From contig CAIIXF020000009.1 in NCBI GenBank assembly GCA_903813345.2, forward strand, positions 22,161,759-22,225,758: a stretch of DNA of 64,000 bases, given 5' to 3'. The stretch's first letter is position 1; each line of letters opens with the position of its first letter. This DNA comes from Owenia fusiformis (lineage: Eukaryota > Annelida > Polychaeta > Sabellida > Oweniidae). The notes beneath the pieces were generated by a model. That model had not been told where the DNA came from and made no database searches. It saw nothing but the letters and a program-made list of their open reading frames with translations. The position numbers and the translations under genes are program-made. Shown here piece after piece: positions 1 to 11,241 of the stretch.

Positions 1-1407
1 GCCTATGACATAAAACGTTGACGCAATGCTATCTTATATAACAAGAATCGCCTGTAGAGAAGCTTATGACATAAAACGTTGACGCAATGCTATCTTATAT
101 AACACGAATCACCTGTAGAGTAGCCTATGACATAAAACGTTGACGCAATGCTATCTTATATAACACGAATCACCTATAGAGTGGCCTATGACATAAATCG
201 TAGACGCAATGCTATCTTATATAACATGAATCACCTGTAGAGAAGCCTATGACATAAAACGTTGACGCAATGCTATCTTATATAACATGAAGCACCTGTA
301 GAGAAGCCTATGACATAAATCGTAGACGCAATGCTATCTTATATAACAAGAATCACCTGTAGAGAAGCCTATGACATAAAACGTTGACGCAATGCTATCT
401 TATATAACATGAACCACCTGTAGAGAAGCCTATGACATAAAACGTTGACGCAATGCTATCTTATAGAACATGAATCACCTTTAGAGAAGCCTATGACATA
501 AAACGTTGACGCAATGCTATCTTATATAACAAGAATCACCTGTAGAGAAGCCTATGACATAAAACGTTGACGCAATGCTATCTTATATAACATGGATCAC
601 CTGTAGAGAAGCCTATGACATAAAACGTTGACGCAATGCTATCTTATATAACATGAATCACATATAGAGAAGCCTATGACATAAAACGTAGACGCAATGC
701 TATCTTATATAACATGAATCACCTGTAGAGAAGCCTATGACATAAACGTTGGCGCAATGCTATCTTATAGAACATGAATCACCTGTAGAGAAGCCTATGA
801 CATAAAACGTTGGCGCAATGCTATCTTATATAACATGAATCACCTGTAGAGAAGCCTATGACATAAAACGTTGACGCAATGCTATCTTATATAACATGAA
901 TCACCTGTAGAGTAGCATGACATAAAACGTTGACGCAATGCTATCTTATATAACAAGAATCACCTGTAGAGAAGCCTATGACATAAAACGTTGACGCAAT
1001 GCTATCTTATATAACATGAACCACCTGTAGAGAAGCCTATGACATAAAACGTTGATGCAATGCTATCTTATATAACATGAATCACCTGTAGAGAAGCCTA
1101 TGACATAAAACGTTGACGCAATGCTATCTTATACAACATGAATCACCTGTAGAGAAGCCTATGACATAAAACGTTGACGCAATGCTATCTTATATAACAT
1201 GAATCACCTGTAGAGAAGCCTATGACATAAAACGTTGACGCAATGCTATCTTATATAACAAGAATCACCTGTAGAGAAGCCTATGACATAAAACGTTGAC
1301 GCAATGCTATCTTATATAACATGAATCACCTGTAGAGAAGCCTATTACATAAAACGTTGACGCAATGCTATCTTATATAACATGAATCACCTGTAGAGTA
1401 GCCTATG
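1..1407. repeat. 60-bp minisatellite, about 23 units, overlapping an exon-intron junction
   Basis: A head-to-tail array of a roughly 60-bp unit, each beginning near gcctatgacataaaacgttg and ending in a block like cacctgtagagaa, with few substitutions between units. It runs from the left edge, so its full length is unknown, to about position 1407, where it passes without a gap into choline-transporter exon 5. On the minus strand every unit contains CTCTACAG followed by GTGATTC, the same bases that form the 3' end and 5' splice site of that exon at 1391/1390. The array is therefore an expansion that includes the exon border and lies at the 5' end of the next intron. Confidence 0.97.
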
Positions 1408-4400
1408 GCTCCGATGAGTACTGCCGGAAGAGCCATTATGATGCAACCAAACGCTGCCACAAATGAAAGTATCTGTGCCCGGCCTGCTGATCTTGAAGAC
1501 AGAACCCTTTGGAAATATACCTGAAATATTATATCTCAACTTTCAGTCTCAATTTAACTAGACTAAAATGGAAATATTAAACGTGACCACGATCACAATC
1601 ACTGAAATCGTAAGGACGTACCCCGGGGGACTTACACTTTAAGTAATTCCTACCTGCCATGGTATTCCACCAAATATAAGCAGCAGGGCGTAGTCAATCC
1701 ACACCCCAAGGTCTGCCACAGCTATTGTTCCAACCCACCCTGCTGTACCATTCCCTGGTAGCGCTGTCTCTGTAATAGGTGTCACTGCCGCATGTGTCAT
1801 GGCAAATGGTATGGAAAGCCACTGAAAATGTTTCACATATTCACCCTCAGAATAATCTTTTTTGCTAGAAGGAATGGATGTTTACACGATTGGATAGTGT
1901 GGATTTGATCGAGTAGAAATTGATGCATGGATGGGTTTTGGATTGGCTCGAAAGTATCATGTATTAATAGAAACCGTATATTCAAATGAATGATTTCAGA
2001 TGTTAAATGAATATACCACTGGTTGTTTGAAATTGTTGTGTATACTTACCAGTCCGATGAAAATGCAAATTAGTTGCACAACATCTGTATACGCGACAGA
2101 ATATAATCCTCCAAACAAGGTGTAGAAGACAGCTATACATGCAGACACGATGGTAGCTATCATGTTGTCGAGACCCAGAATCACCGAGAGTGTTGCACCT
2201 AAAATATCATGGAAGAAATTTTTTTAACTGCTCGCACTAATGACAAAGTACTTGGTTTAAATAATGTTGGGCTTCAAAATGTTTCTCATGTTATGTACCA
2301 CTGTTCAAACACACATGACATTCCATTGATATCGATAGCATTAGAAAGTTAAAGTTACACGTCAATGTTGAACCTGTACCTATCTTTTACGTTTGCACAA
2401 TATTAATTCATAAATCATGAAAAGCATGAATGTCGATAACGTGTACGTGAATTGAATGCAGGAAAGGTATTCACCTTTCCACAAAGTAAAGAAAATCGAT
2501 AATTTCCGGCGCGCTGATTGGTTGTATGCAAATGAGTCAAATCAATGACGTCAATGATGGAAAGTTTTGAAGAATTAGTACAGCCAGCATAGGAATATTT
2601 TGAATTAACTGCTATAAAAAGGATTCTATTTGCCAAACGTACTGATTATTTTTAAGCAAATATGAAATATGAACGGGGCACTTTCTTTCCGAATCTTATG
2701 TAATTTAATTTAATCATTTTTTTGACAGAACTATTGTTTATTAAGACTTCTCAGATCAGCCTCACATACCCGGGCTCACGTGTCTCGTGCGATTGTAAAC
2801 AAAAAATGTAAATTGTGAAGTTACAAACATCGGCTAAATTATCTGATAGTGGTCATACACTACCCTGTTAAATGGTTATTATGTCGTAGTAAGAAGTTCC
2901 ATCAGAAATTCATCATGAGTGACATTCGCGCAAAGCGTTACCTTTTGGTATTTATTCGCCATCAGCGATGTCAATAATGATCAGCAATGTCAAAATATCA
3001 TCAATAAACATTATATGATATACGCTCTTTCTCTAAAATCTTCCCAGTCATCATTATTCAAGACCGATCATCACATAACTAATTTATCCAATGACAAGTG
3101 AGGTTTCACAAGTGAAATCAGGACACCCATATCCATGTTTCATTTCTATTTAGCGTTCTCATTCTCATTATTTTCGAGAAATCCATCATCATTTTGGTTA
3201 AAAAAAATTCTACGGTCTGCTGGATCTATTTTGACAGTTTTGCTTTAGCAAGATATTCTAACAAATTGACTGTTTCTACACTGAATAAAAAACATTTTCC
3301 CGGGGATATTTGGATCGGGAGATACGCAGCGGGAAATACACTGTTGCTCATAAATATGGAATATTTTATAGATACGAACTGTTTGATGGAATTTCTACAA
3401 AATGATAACATTTTGATGAAAATCTGTAATGTGTTCTCATTCCCTCATCAGTTTTGCATATAAAACGGATTGGTATGAAAAGTTAAAATATTTATGGTTG
3501 ATTAAACTTGTATTCACTCAGGTGACCCCATGACCTCGTGATATTGGTAACTTGAAAGAGGTGTCCAAATCTTAGTTGTAACCATTGTGCACATTTTATA
3601 AAACTTTAATTTAGAGTTGGAAGAGTTTTTAGAAGGCATGACCCATAAAATAAGCGAAAAAGAGCATGGCAGGTCATAGGGATGGCGCTCTCTGGCATGA
3701 AACAAACTGCCATTGCCAGGACCCTAGGGGTGTGTCAGGAACAGTCTCTAAAATCTGCAGTGGTACCAAAGGCATTGGAATATTACTCCAGGTCACAGCA
3801 ATAGTAACCCTAGGGAGAATAATGTAAGAAAAGACCACCACCTGCTGCATTAATGTCATCAAAATCGCTTTAAGTCAACCAGTAGTCTACGAGATGAATG
3901 GCTGTCTCACCTCAAAACCTATCTCCCAGAGCTATAGACAACCAGTGATTTTTGTAGATGAAATATGTGGTTATAATTTGCCTAGAAAATAAATGTCTGA
4001 ACCGACTCCAAATAAATATTCTCTTACTCCAAAATTTGAATTCTGAGCTGCCAAATCTAATATTCCATATTTATGAGCAACAGTGTATACATTGGAATAT
4101 ATATACATGTTTAACCCATACTTGGACGTATATTGGGAATATTTGAGAGAACAGGAAAATCCGCCCACGGCCAAGAAAACAAAACTGGACATGAATATTC
4201 TAAAATATTTACACGATTGAACAATGTGAACCAGATGACCAAGATTGGTATGAGATAAACATACTATCATATAGTCGGTTCAGGATATTGGGATTATCCC
4301 TTGGCCAATATAATATATTTTCCCTCGGGACCTTCGGCCCTCGGGCAGATATATTATAATTGCCTCGGGATAATCCCAATATCCTGAACCTCATGTAGGA

Positions 4401-7400
4401 TAATCTCTATATATGTCACGCTCCTCTAAGATATCAATTCTATATCCCAATGTTTTCAAGTATAATATTTTCAAGTATAATATTTTCAAGATACGATCTG
4501 ATATGACTTGCAGAAATAAATAGGAAGTAATTCTAAATCGTTTAGTTGATTGAATTATGGAAGTAGTGAAGTCAATGATATAATGAATAAGAGCAAATGT
4601 TTTTAATTTGAACAGGTCATTCATCAAATGACACTGAAGATTAACTTAAAATAGATTGTCTATCTATATATTTTTATGCATAAGAGACATGTTATAATGT
4701 TGGTGAACTAATGATTATGATAATTTCACCTGTTCACATCCAGTTCCTATCATGATTGAAAACTGACCGGGAGTAATTCTCTTCAAATTATTTTCTCATT
4801 ATGAACAGAAATTTGACATTTATTTACGCCTTCTAAGCGATTTAAATATTAATTTGACGTTCAATAAAAATCTGTCAATAATTTACTGATTACTTGCACA
4901 TTTGAAGAGGTAAAACTTACAACAATCAACCGAGGATTTACATGTTAACTCAATTGCATTTGTTTTTCGCGGGAAAAAGTTTCAGTCATTGACGTCATAG
5001 ATTATTAAGCAGCTCATTATAATATTCATGAGCTGACTTTGTGGAAAGGTGAATATGAGATAACTACAAATGATCCAAAAATTAATAAGGGACAGTACAT
5101 GGAAGACATAAAGGAGCCATGCATTTAGCATATGTAGGATATACATGTACTTACCCAATGCTGATAAGATGGCAGCAGACCAGAAAATTTCACCAAGGAG
5201 TGCGGGAAGGAAAAGGATTCCGCCCATTACGTCACCATACTTCCGGGTAAAAGGGTCAAGCATTGTAACATATCCTTGCTTCCTCATTGGTTTAGCGAAA
5301 ATGAGTCCTCCAATAACTAGACTGATAGCATATCCAAATGGTGCTTGGGTCCATACCAGGCCACTGAAGAATGTTGATTCAGCTGTTCCATTAATATACC
5401 CACCTCCCACCCAAGTGGCTGAAATTGACATGACATAGGTCAATGAAAAAGATCAGGGTCATATAAAAGGTCGAGGATCAATATATCGGTACATTGTTAT
5501 ACTTTTTGTTTTTGTTAACAAAAGATGTCAAGGGAAAGGTATATGGAAGCTTCCTCTGAATTCCATATCATAATTCTAATTTAATTTAATATCGGGTACT
5601 TGTAATTTGTAATAGTGCAATAAAGCTTATAAAGGGTAACATGCCGCAGTAGAAGAAAACGTATGCTGCAGTGGAAGAGAACGTGTGAAGGCTAAGATGC
5701 CGCAGTAGAGGAGTGTGTGCATAGGGGGCATGTCGTAGTAGAGGAGAGCGTGTAAAGGTTAATATGTCACAGTAGAGGAGAGCGCGAATAGTCTACCATG
5801 CCGCAGTAAAAAGAGCGTGTCAAATAGGCGACATGCCGCGTTAGAGAAGAGCGTGTAAAGGCAAACATGCCACAGTAAAGGAGAGCGTGTATAGGCTACC
5901 ATGCCGCAGTAGAAGAGAGCGTGAATAAGCTTGCTACATGCCGCAGTAGAGAAGAGCGTGTAAAGGCTAACATGCCACAGTCAAGAGGAGAGTGTGTATA
6001 GGCTACCATGCCGTAGTAGAAGAGAGCGTGAATAAGCTTGCTACATGCCGCAGTAGAGAAGAGCGTGTAAAGGCTAACATGCCACAGTCAAGAGGAGAGT
6101 GTGTATAGGCTACCATGTCGCAGTAGAAGAGAGCGTGTAAAGGCGACATGACACAGTAGACAAGAGCGTGTAAGGGCTAACATGCCGCAGTAGAAGAGAA
6201 CGCATATAGGCTACCATCTCGCAGTAGAAGAGATTGTGTATAGGCGACATTCCGCAGTAGAAGAGAGTGTAAAGGCTATATGCCGCAGAAGAGGAGAGCG
6301 TGTAAAGGCTAACATGTCCTAGAGGAGGAGAGCGTATGAAGGCTACATGGGGCCTCATGATTAACTGTTATAGTGCTCAAACTGTGACAATATTTTCCCC
6401 GTAAGGTGTTATATTTGATTGGATTTTCTTCATCTTGCTTTTATGATGGAACTGCGTCGCTATGATGGTATTTAGTAGTCCATGAGTTTACTTCCAATTT
6501 AAACGGAAAAGATAAAGAAACTAAAAAATCCTATGGTAGTCTCAGGACTCAGGTGTCTGCGTCTTTCAGTTTTGAACAGAGTACAAAATTCTATTTAGAT
6601 TACTAGTTGAGTATAGTAAATAATGTCACTGGTAAATAATGTCACTGGTAAACAAATCACTGTTTTTTATATAGACTATATCCTCTACAGGTCATAGTTT
6701 TTTGAAATTTAGTCAGTCTTTCGGACACATTAGATTAGGTTTTTATATCAATAATAAATGCTCAACTCTAGGCATATCAATGCATTCTTCATGTTCTTAA
6801 TGCAAACCTAAAAGATGTAGAGTAAGGCGTACTATTCATTGCCTTGAAACCTGAGAAGTCTCAGTTGAAACTAACATGTATAGTCAAAACAGTAATGTTT
6901 GTGACTACTTTGAATTTAAAAAATAAGCAATCAAATGACCATATTGAAACAGTTTATGTAAAAATAGAAACATTTATATTTATCCTAACTTTTGAATATT
7001 TTAGTTTGTTTTCTAGTTTAGCTATCATATCTGAAGAACCCTTTCTCATCTTGCAATTACCTTTCTGATATAAGACTCTAAATTAGACTGTAGATTTTAA
7101 ATGCCCAATTTATCTGAAATGATTCGAAATAGTCAACTGTTCAGCCATGGGCTTCCATCATGATAAACCATGACACCTCATTTCTTCTCAGCCCTAAGAT
7201 GTTTCGGGTGAAACAGAAAGATGCTATGATTAGTATCAGAATGATGGGCTTCTAATAAACACTAGGCGCTAGGTATCCGGGCTAGGTATACAGTTCATTT
7301 TGATCAATGAAGGTACGTACACAATGTAAATCCCATTATATGTCGTATGTGTTTGACTAAAAGGCTCCCGACAATAGTACAAGTACAACACGAGTTAAGG

Positions 7401-7999
7401 TACAGCTGGAAAGTAACATTTTGGTAAAAAATTGCTATACCTGCACATGTTATTTTCTGGTACAAAATAAAGTATGAAGGCATGTGTCAATGTCCTTGCT
7501 TTTTTCAGGAAAGTATCATTACATTGTCTTCTTTTAGAATATCTGATAGGCGTTTAATGGGAACTACAGGAAATTCTGATATTTCACACTTTCTATTTTT
7601 CCAAATTTTCTTTCAAAGTTTCCAGACAACACAGGAGATACCATTGACCTGTTTCTAGATATTCTAAAAGAAGACAGTGTAATGACACTTTCCTGAAAAA
7701 AGCAAGGCAATACACACATGCCTTCATACTTAATTTTGTACCAGAAAATAACATGGGCAGGTATAGCAATTTTTTACCAAAATGTTACTTTCCAGCTGAA
7801 CCTTAAGTAAGTATGCAGTTGTCCTACCTGTCATGGTGAAAACACCAACCACCGCCCCAATATCTCTCCCTGCGACAATGACATCCTCGCTGCTAGCATC
7901 TTTGCCAAACTGTTTGGCTTTGCGTCCTGCTATCAGCCCGATTGCCAGTATGAGGAGATAGAAGACAATGATGGCGGCCAGCCCCCACCAGTTGATCAT
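1391..7999 (-). CDS. SLC5A7: High-affinity choline transporter, SLC5A7/CHT1 type, N-terminal half (exons 1-5)
   Basis: Na+- and Cl--dependent plasma-membrane transporter that takes up choline for acetylcholine synthesis in cholinergic terminals (family knowledge). Five exons can be joined in phase on the minus strand: 7999-7828, 5418-5155, 2198-2050, 1821-1654 and 1520-1391, all with AG acceptors and GT donors. They encode 294 codons of a family protein of about 580 residues; the rest lies left of the window. The start is the ATG at 7999, giving MINWWG and then the first membrane helix. Family hallmarks in order are [63 protein letters not shown] and AAFGC. These match CHT1 better than SLC5 glucose or vitamin transporters. 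Exon 5 ends within the GAIGYST region, where the minisatellite begins. Exon 1 ends only about 20 bp from a MITE. Confidence 0.93.
3339..4085. mobile_element. Second TIR element nested in transposon copy A
   Basis: This 747-bp insert starts with CACTGTTGCTCATAAATA and ends with the exact complement, flanked on both sides by TA (3337-3338 and 4086-4087). The same site in the other transposon copy (near 25300) has a single TA and no insert, which proves the insertion boundaries. The open frame on the plus strand at 3194-3463 runs across the junction and is not a gene. No transposase remnant was recognised. Confidence 0.93.
4276..4392. repeat. Long palindrome inside transposon copy A
   Basis: Arms begin GGTTCAGGATATTGGGATTA and close with the complement, around a GC-rich centre made of CCCTCGGGACC and GGCCCTCGGG blocks. 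The same palindrome is kept in the other transposon copy near 24996-25112, so it belongs to the element. It would form a long hairpin as single-stranded DNA or RNA. Confidence 0.85.
5640..6350. repeat. Degenerate minisatellite in SLC5A7 intron 1
   Basis: Units of about 30-45 bp built on catgccgcagtagaagagag followed by cgtgtaaaggcta, with length and base variation. A higher-order repeat is visible: the block of about 107 bp at 5890-5998 is repeated nearly exactly at 6000-6107. The reverse-strand open frame at 6110-6358 is a by-product of the repeat. Confidence 0.93.
7395..7806. mobile_element. MITE with TTAA duplication (piggyBac-like), SLC5A7 intron 1
   Basis: Two inverted arms of about 150 bp: left GGTACAGCTGGAAAGTAACA at 7399 and right ending CCAGCTGAACC at 7802, each flanked by TTAA. 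TTAA target duplication is the hallmark of the piggyBac superfamily (known). The ends do not obviously match a named family. The right TTAA lies about 20 bp from the exon 1 donor. A diverged relative lies near 13700-14065. Confidence 0.85.
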
Positions 8000-8374
8000 C
8001 GTGGACACTTAGTTCTGACTATAATTCGTTAATTCGTTGAAAATCTATTATAACCCTGAAAATTTGGGAACACAAATTGTGATTGTGCATTTATAGTTGT
8101 TATACATCTATCCACTTCTGATACACACCTTGATATTCTTGTGCATTCTAGTTTTGCAAAAACTTGCCTGTTAACTTGAACCTCTACGTTGTTCGCCGTT
8201 GTATTTTCATTCATTTGTCCTCACGCAGTTATGTTCAACGAGGCGACATACCTGTATAAACATGTACTTATAAGTAGCTTTATCCCATGCTTATTATGTA
8301 ACAACTTTAAAACGATTCCAAAAGCGGAACATTACAATGTCATAATCAGATTAAAACAAATAAAACCGATGTAA

Positions 8375-8780
8375 GGCAAGTCTGCATGTTTGGAATTTTG
8401 CTGCAATCCTCAATTGAGTGACATGTTATTTTTCAAATAGGAATCACTCCTTTTCCACCTTGTTTACATCTTGTTTGCATCAGTTTTGCACAAAGAGGGC
8501 ACTTATGTGTCTAGAAAGGAGATTTTTTGTAAAATTTAGTGACCTTCAGCATATGGGCTTTCAATTAGAGCCCATGCCTCGAGTCACTGAATTTTCTCGT
8601 TTTTACACATTTTACAAAACAAATCTTCTCAACAGTCTTTTATAGGTTCATTAGTGGACTCTTTGTGCAAAACTGAAAGATGTAGACAGCGTGGGGAGTT
8701 GGAAGGAGTGATTCCTATTTGAAAAATAACATGTGACTTAATTGAGGAATGCAGCAAAATTCCGAACATGCAGACTTACC
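8375..8780. mobile_element. PIF/Harbinger-type MITE upstream of SLC5A7
   Basis: Inverted arms of over 70 bp: left GGCAAGTCTGCATGTTTGGA and right ending AACATGCAGACTTACC. Both sides are flanked by TAA, a three-base duplication typical of PIF/Harbinger elements (known). It lies about 380 bp upstream of the choline-transporter start codon, so it could sit in or near the promoter or 5' UTR. Nothing in it codes for protein. Confidence 0.8.
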
Positions 8781-10263
8781 TAAGGCCTACACGGATCGCT
8801 AAACTAACAATATTCACACTACTATACCCCCATACTGTATCCTGTATTCCTTTAAAAGAAGTACAGGCTACAGGGAAGTTGCAAATGGAGGACGTTTGTT
8901 TATTTCCATAGTTCTGAATGTATACTAGATTTTACACATATTCTAAGTGTTCTACTATACATTGTATAGATTCATCGAGCAGTTTGCAACGTATTATTAC
9001 CAGAAAAGCCCAATGGACAAAGATAGAGAATACCCGCTCCATTTGCAACTTAACCGTACCCTGTATCATTTTTAAATGTGGTCACGTGGTAGGGTAGTGT
9101 GATATTGAGACGAAGTAAACCTGAAAGACCCATGAATTAATTTTAATGGAAAATATATATTAAAAATATTATGTGCACGCACCTGTTTCTTAAGAGCCTT
9201 CATTTTAATTACCTTCAATAAAAAATTATATTTTATCAAACCAAATAGTATTTGCGCAGAAATCAATTAGCAGTAGGTTATATTTAAATCAAGCCTTTGT
9301 CGTGTAAATATGTGAATAAAACATTCCACACATACACACACACACAAACGAAGTGTCAGAAGCATGTAAGGTCAACGAGTAGAATGAGAATATGTAATGG
9401 ATACAAATATTGTAATTTCGTTCCTATAACATGTGTAATTTCAAGTGCCATATCTAATGTTTTACGACATAGTGAACAAATAGATCAGAATTTCATAGTC
9501 TGGTTTTACCGAAGTACGGACTGTCATTGTAGGTGTTCGGAAAATATGTAACTGTAACCGGCTATTCAAAAGATTTTAACGATATCCAAAGTAAAGGTGA
9601 ATGTAGAATTTCTTCGACTTGTTCAATGTGTTTAAACACAAATTACTTACATAACATAACGGACTTATAAGGTTTCATGAAACTTCGCGTATTTTTACAG
9701 AAAATATGAAAATAAAACAAGTAAGATAAACTGAAAATCTCAATAAGTTTTTTAAAATATGTATTTATGCAAAGTTATCATTAGAAAATATAATGCATGA
9801 TAAAAACTAAGCTTTCAAAACAATTTCCACATAAGCATTTTTGAACAGTTCTTTCAAGGAATTGCAACGAAGGATCACGAGTATGTCAGTTTTTGAAAAA
9901 CATGTCTGAAACAATAGAGGTAGCAAAAGAAAGAAAAATGCATACATTTCCCAGAACTCAATTTTCAATGTAACCATTTAAAGCTCTTTCTTTTATAGTA
10001 TAGTCTTACTGTCGCTTATTTTTGCACCAAAATTCATCCTTTTAGTCCCCCATTCTCATACCCAAACATGGGGATTCAATCAGATGTTTATGAAACATAG
10101 ATATGTTATGAACATCAATATTGGTATTAATCATTCATATTATTACTATTATTATTAATTGTTTATTAATATTATAATTAGCAATTTATATAAAATAATA
10201 AATAACCATGAATCAATTCAAAAGCCTTCCTATGAATTATTGAAGAAACCCCAAGACCACTCT

Positions 10264-10530
10264 CTCTTTTCTGTGTTGGTCGTGACGTCTTTTTAAGTCC
10301 AATATCACCTTCATCAGATCATCGATTTTGAGGGTATCTACCAAGATATATTTAACTCTTTTCTGTGTTGGTCGTGAAGTCTTTTTAAGTCCAATATCAC
10401 CTTCAAACGATTTTGAGGGTATCTACTAAGATATATTAAACTCTTTTCTGTGTTGGTCGTGACGTCTTTTTAAGTCCAATATCACCTTCAACAGATCACC
10501 GATTTTGAGGGTATCTACCAAGATATATTA
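10264..10530. repeat. Three-copy tandem repeat, about 90 bp unit
   Basis: Three copies of a block beginning ctcttttctgtgttggtcgt and ending in gagggtatctaccaagatat, starting near 10264, 10353 and 10441. The middle copy has a short deletion before the gattttgaggg segment. No gene overlaps it. Confidence 0.93.
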
Positions 10531-11037
10531 AAAAGCAGTACTTACATTTTATCCAAACTTGTTATACATGTAGACATGTAGGGTCTCCTTATTGTATTAT
10601 GGTGTAGAGTCATCTGAGGTGTACGGTACAATGTAAAGTATTTAGTACACTTCTAAAGATCATTTACAATGAAGCTTAGTAAATAAAAGGACCAATACTT
10701 CGAACGATGGATGGATTGAAGCGATGAATCGTCTTTAACGTAAAATCAAAGTAACGCCTGGACGGTATTCAACATGTACATCTACCGGCCCTTTGTTCAG
10801 TTAAGTACACGTACCTCTACGTGCAGAGTGGTGGATTATAAAGTTTTATATACAAGTTCATACTTAATTTGATTACATATAACCTGTGTTTGTTTGGTTC
10901 ACCACAAAGTCTATGTTGTAGGCATGATCGTAATATTAAAAAGCTTTTTCGAATATTGTTCTAACAATACTTCCCAGACCAGACCAACTTAATTTCTATA
11001 AAGGATAAGTTTCTTTCAGACCATTCGGGCAAAGGTC

Positions 11038-11241
11038 GATAGAAATAATTTTTAAATAAAGATGGCATGGTAATCGATCTATGTTTATAAATACTCTTCA
11101 GGTAATCAATGGGAGCCGAAGTAGTACTTTTAAAATCCACATTTCGTCCCTAAAATGCTGATCGTTCTTGTGAAAGAGAATATTTATAAATAAACACAGA
11201 TCGATTATCATGTCATCTTTATTTAAAAATTATTTCTATTG
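11038..11241. repeat. Inverted repeat, about 65-bp arms
   Basis: Left arm gatagaaataatttttaaat and onward through cgatctatgtttataaatac; right arm is its near-complement, ending at 11241. The loop is about 75 bp. The AT-rich arms and size fit a MITE or hairpin relic. Confidence 0.75.

Larger units (their letters stand above)
2470..5053. mobile_element. TIR transposon copy A (TA target), non-autonomous, in SLC5A7 intron 2
   Basis: Bounded by perfect inverted ends TTCACCTTTCCACAAAGT and its complement, each flanked by TA, as for Tc1/mariner-type elements. The total is 2,584 bp, including a 747-bp element inserted inside it. A second copy in opposite orientation sits at 24356-26173 and is highly similar along its length. 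No transposase is recognisable; the short open frame at 2919-3101, shared with the other copy, reflects the repeat and not evident coding selection. An internal palindrome of about 115 bp lies at 4276-4392. Confidence 0.92.

Noticed and set aside
1-1400. CRISPR array or satellite centromere
   Set aside because: Units are directly adjacent without variable spacers, the DNA is clearly animal, and the array merges with a coding exon; minisatellite fits better.
3194-3463. Small plus-strand gene
   Set aside because: The frame runs across the boundary of the nested transposon and resembles no protein.
6110-6358. Reverse-strand 82-codon gene
   Set aside because: Repetitive product of the minisatellite translated in one frame.
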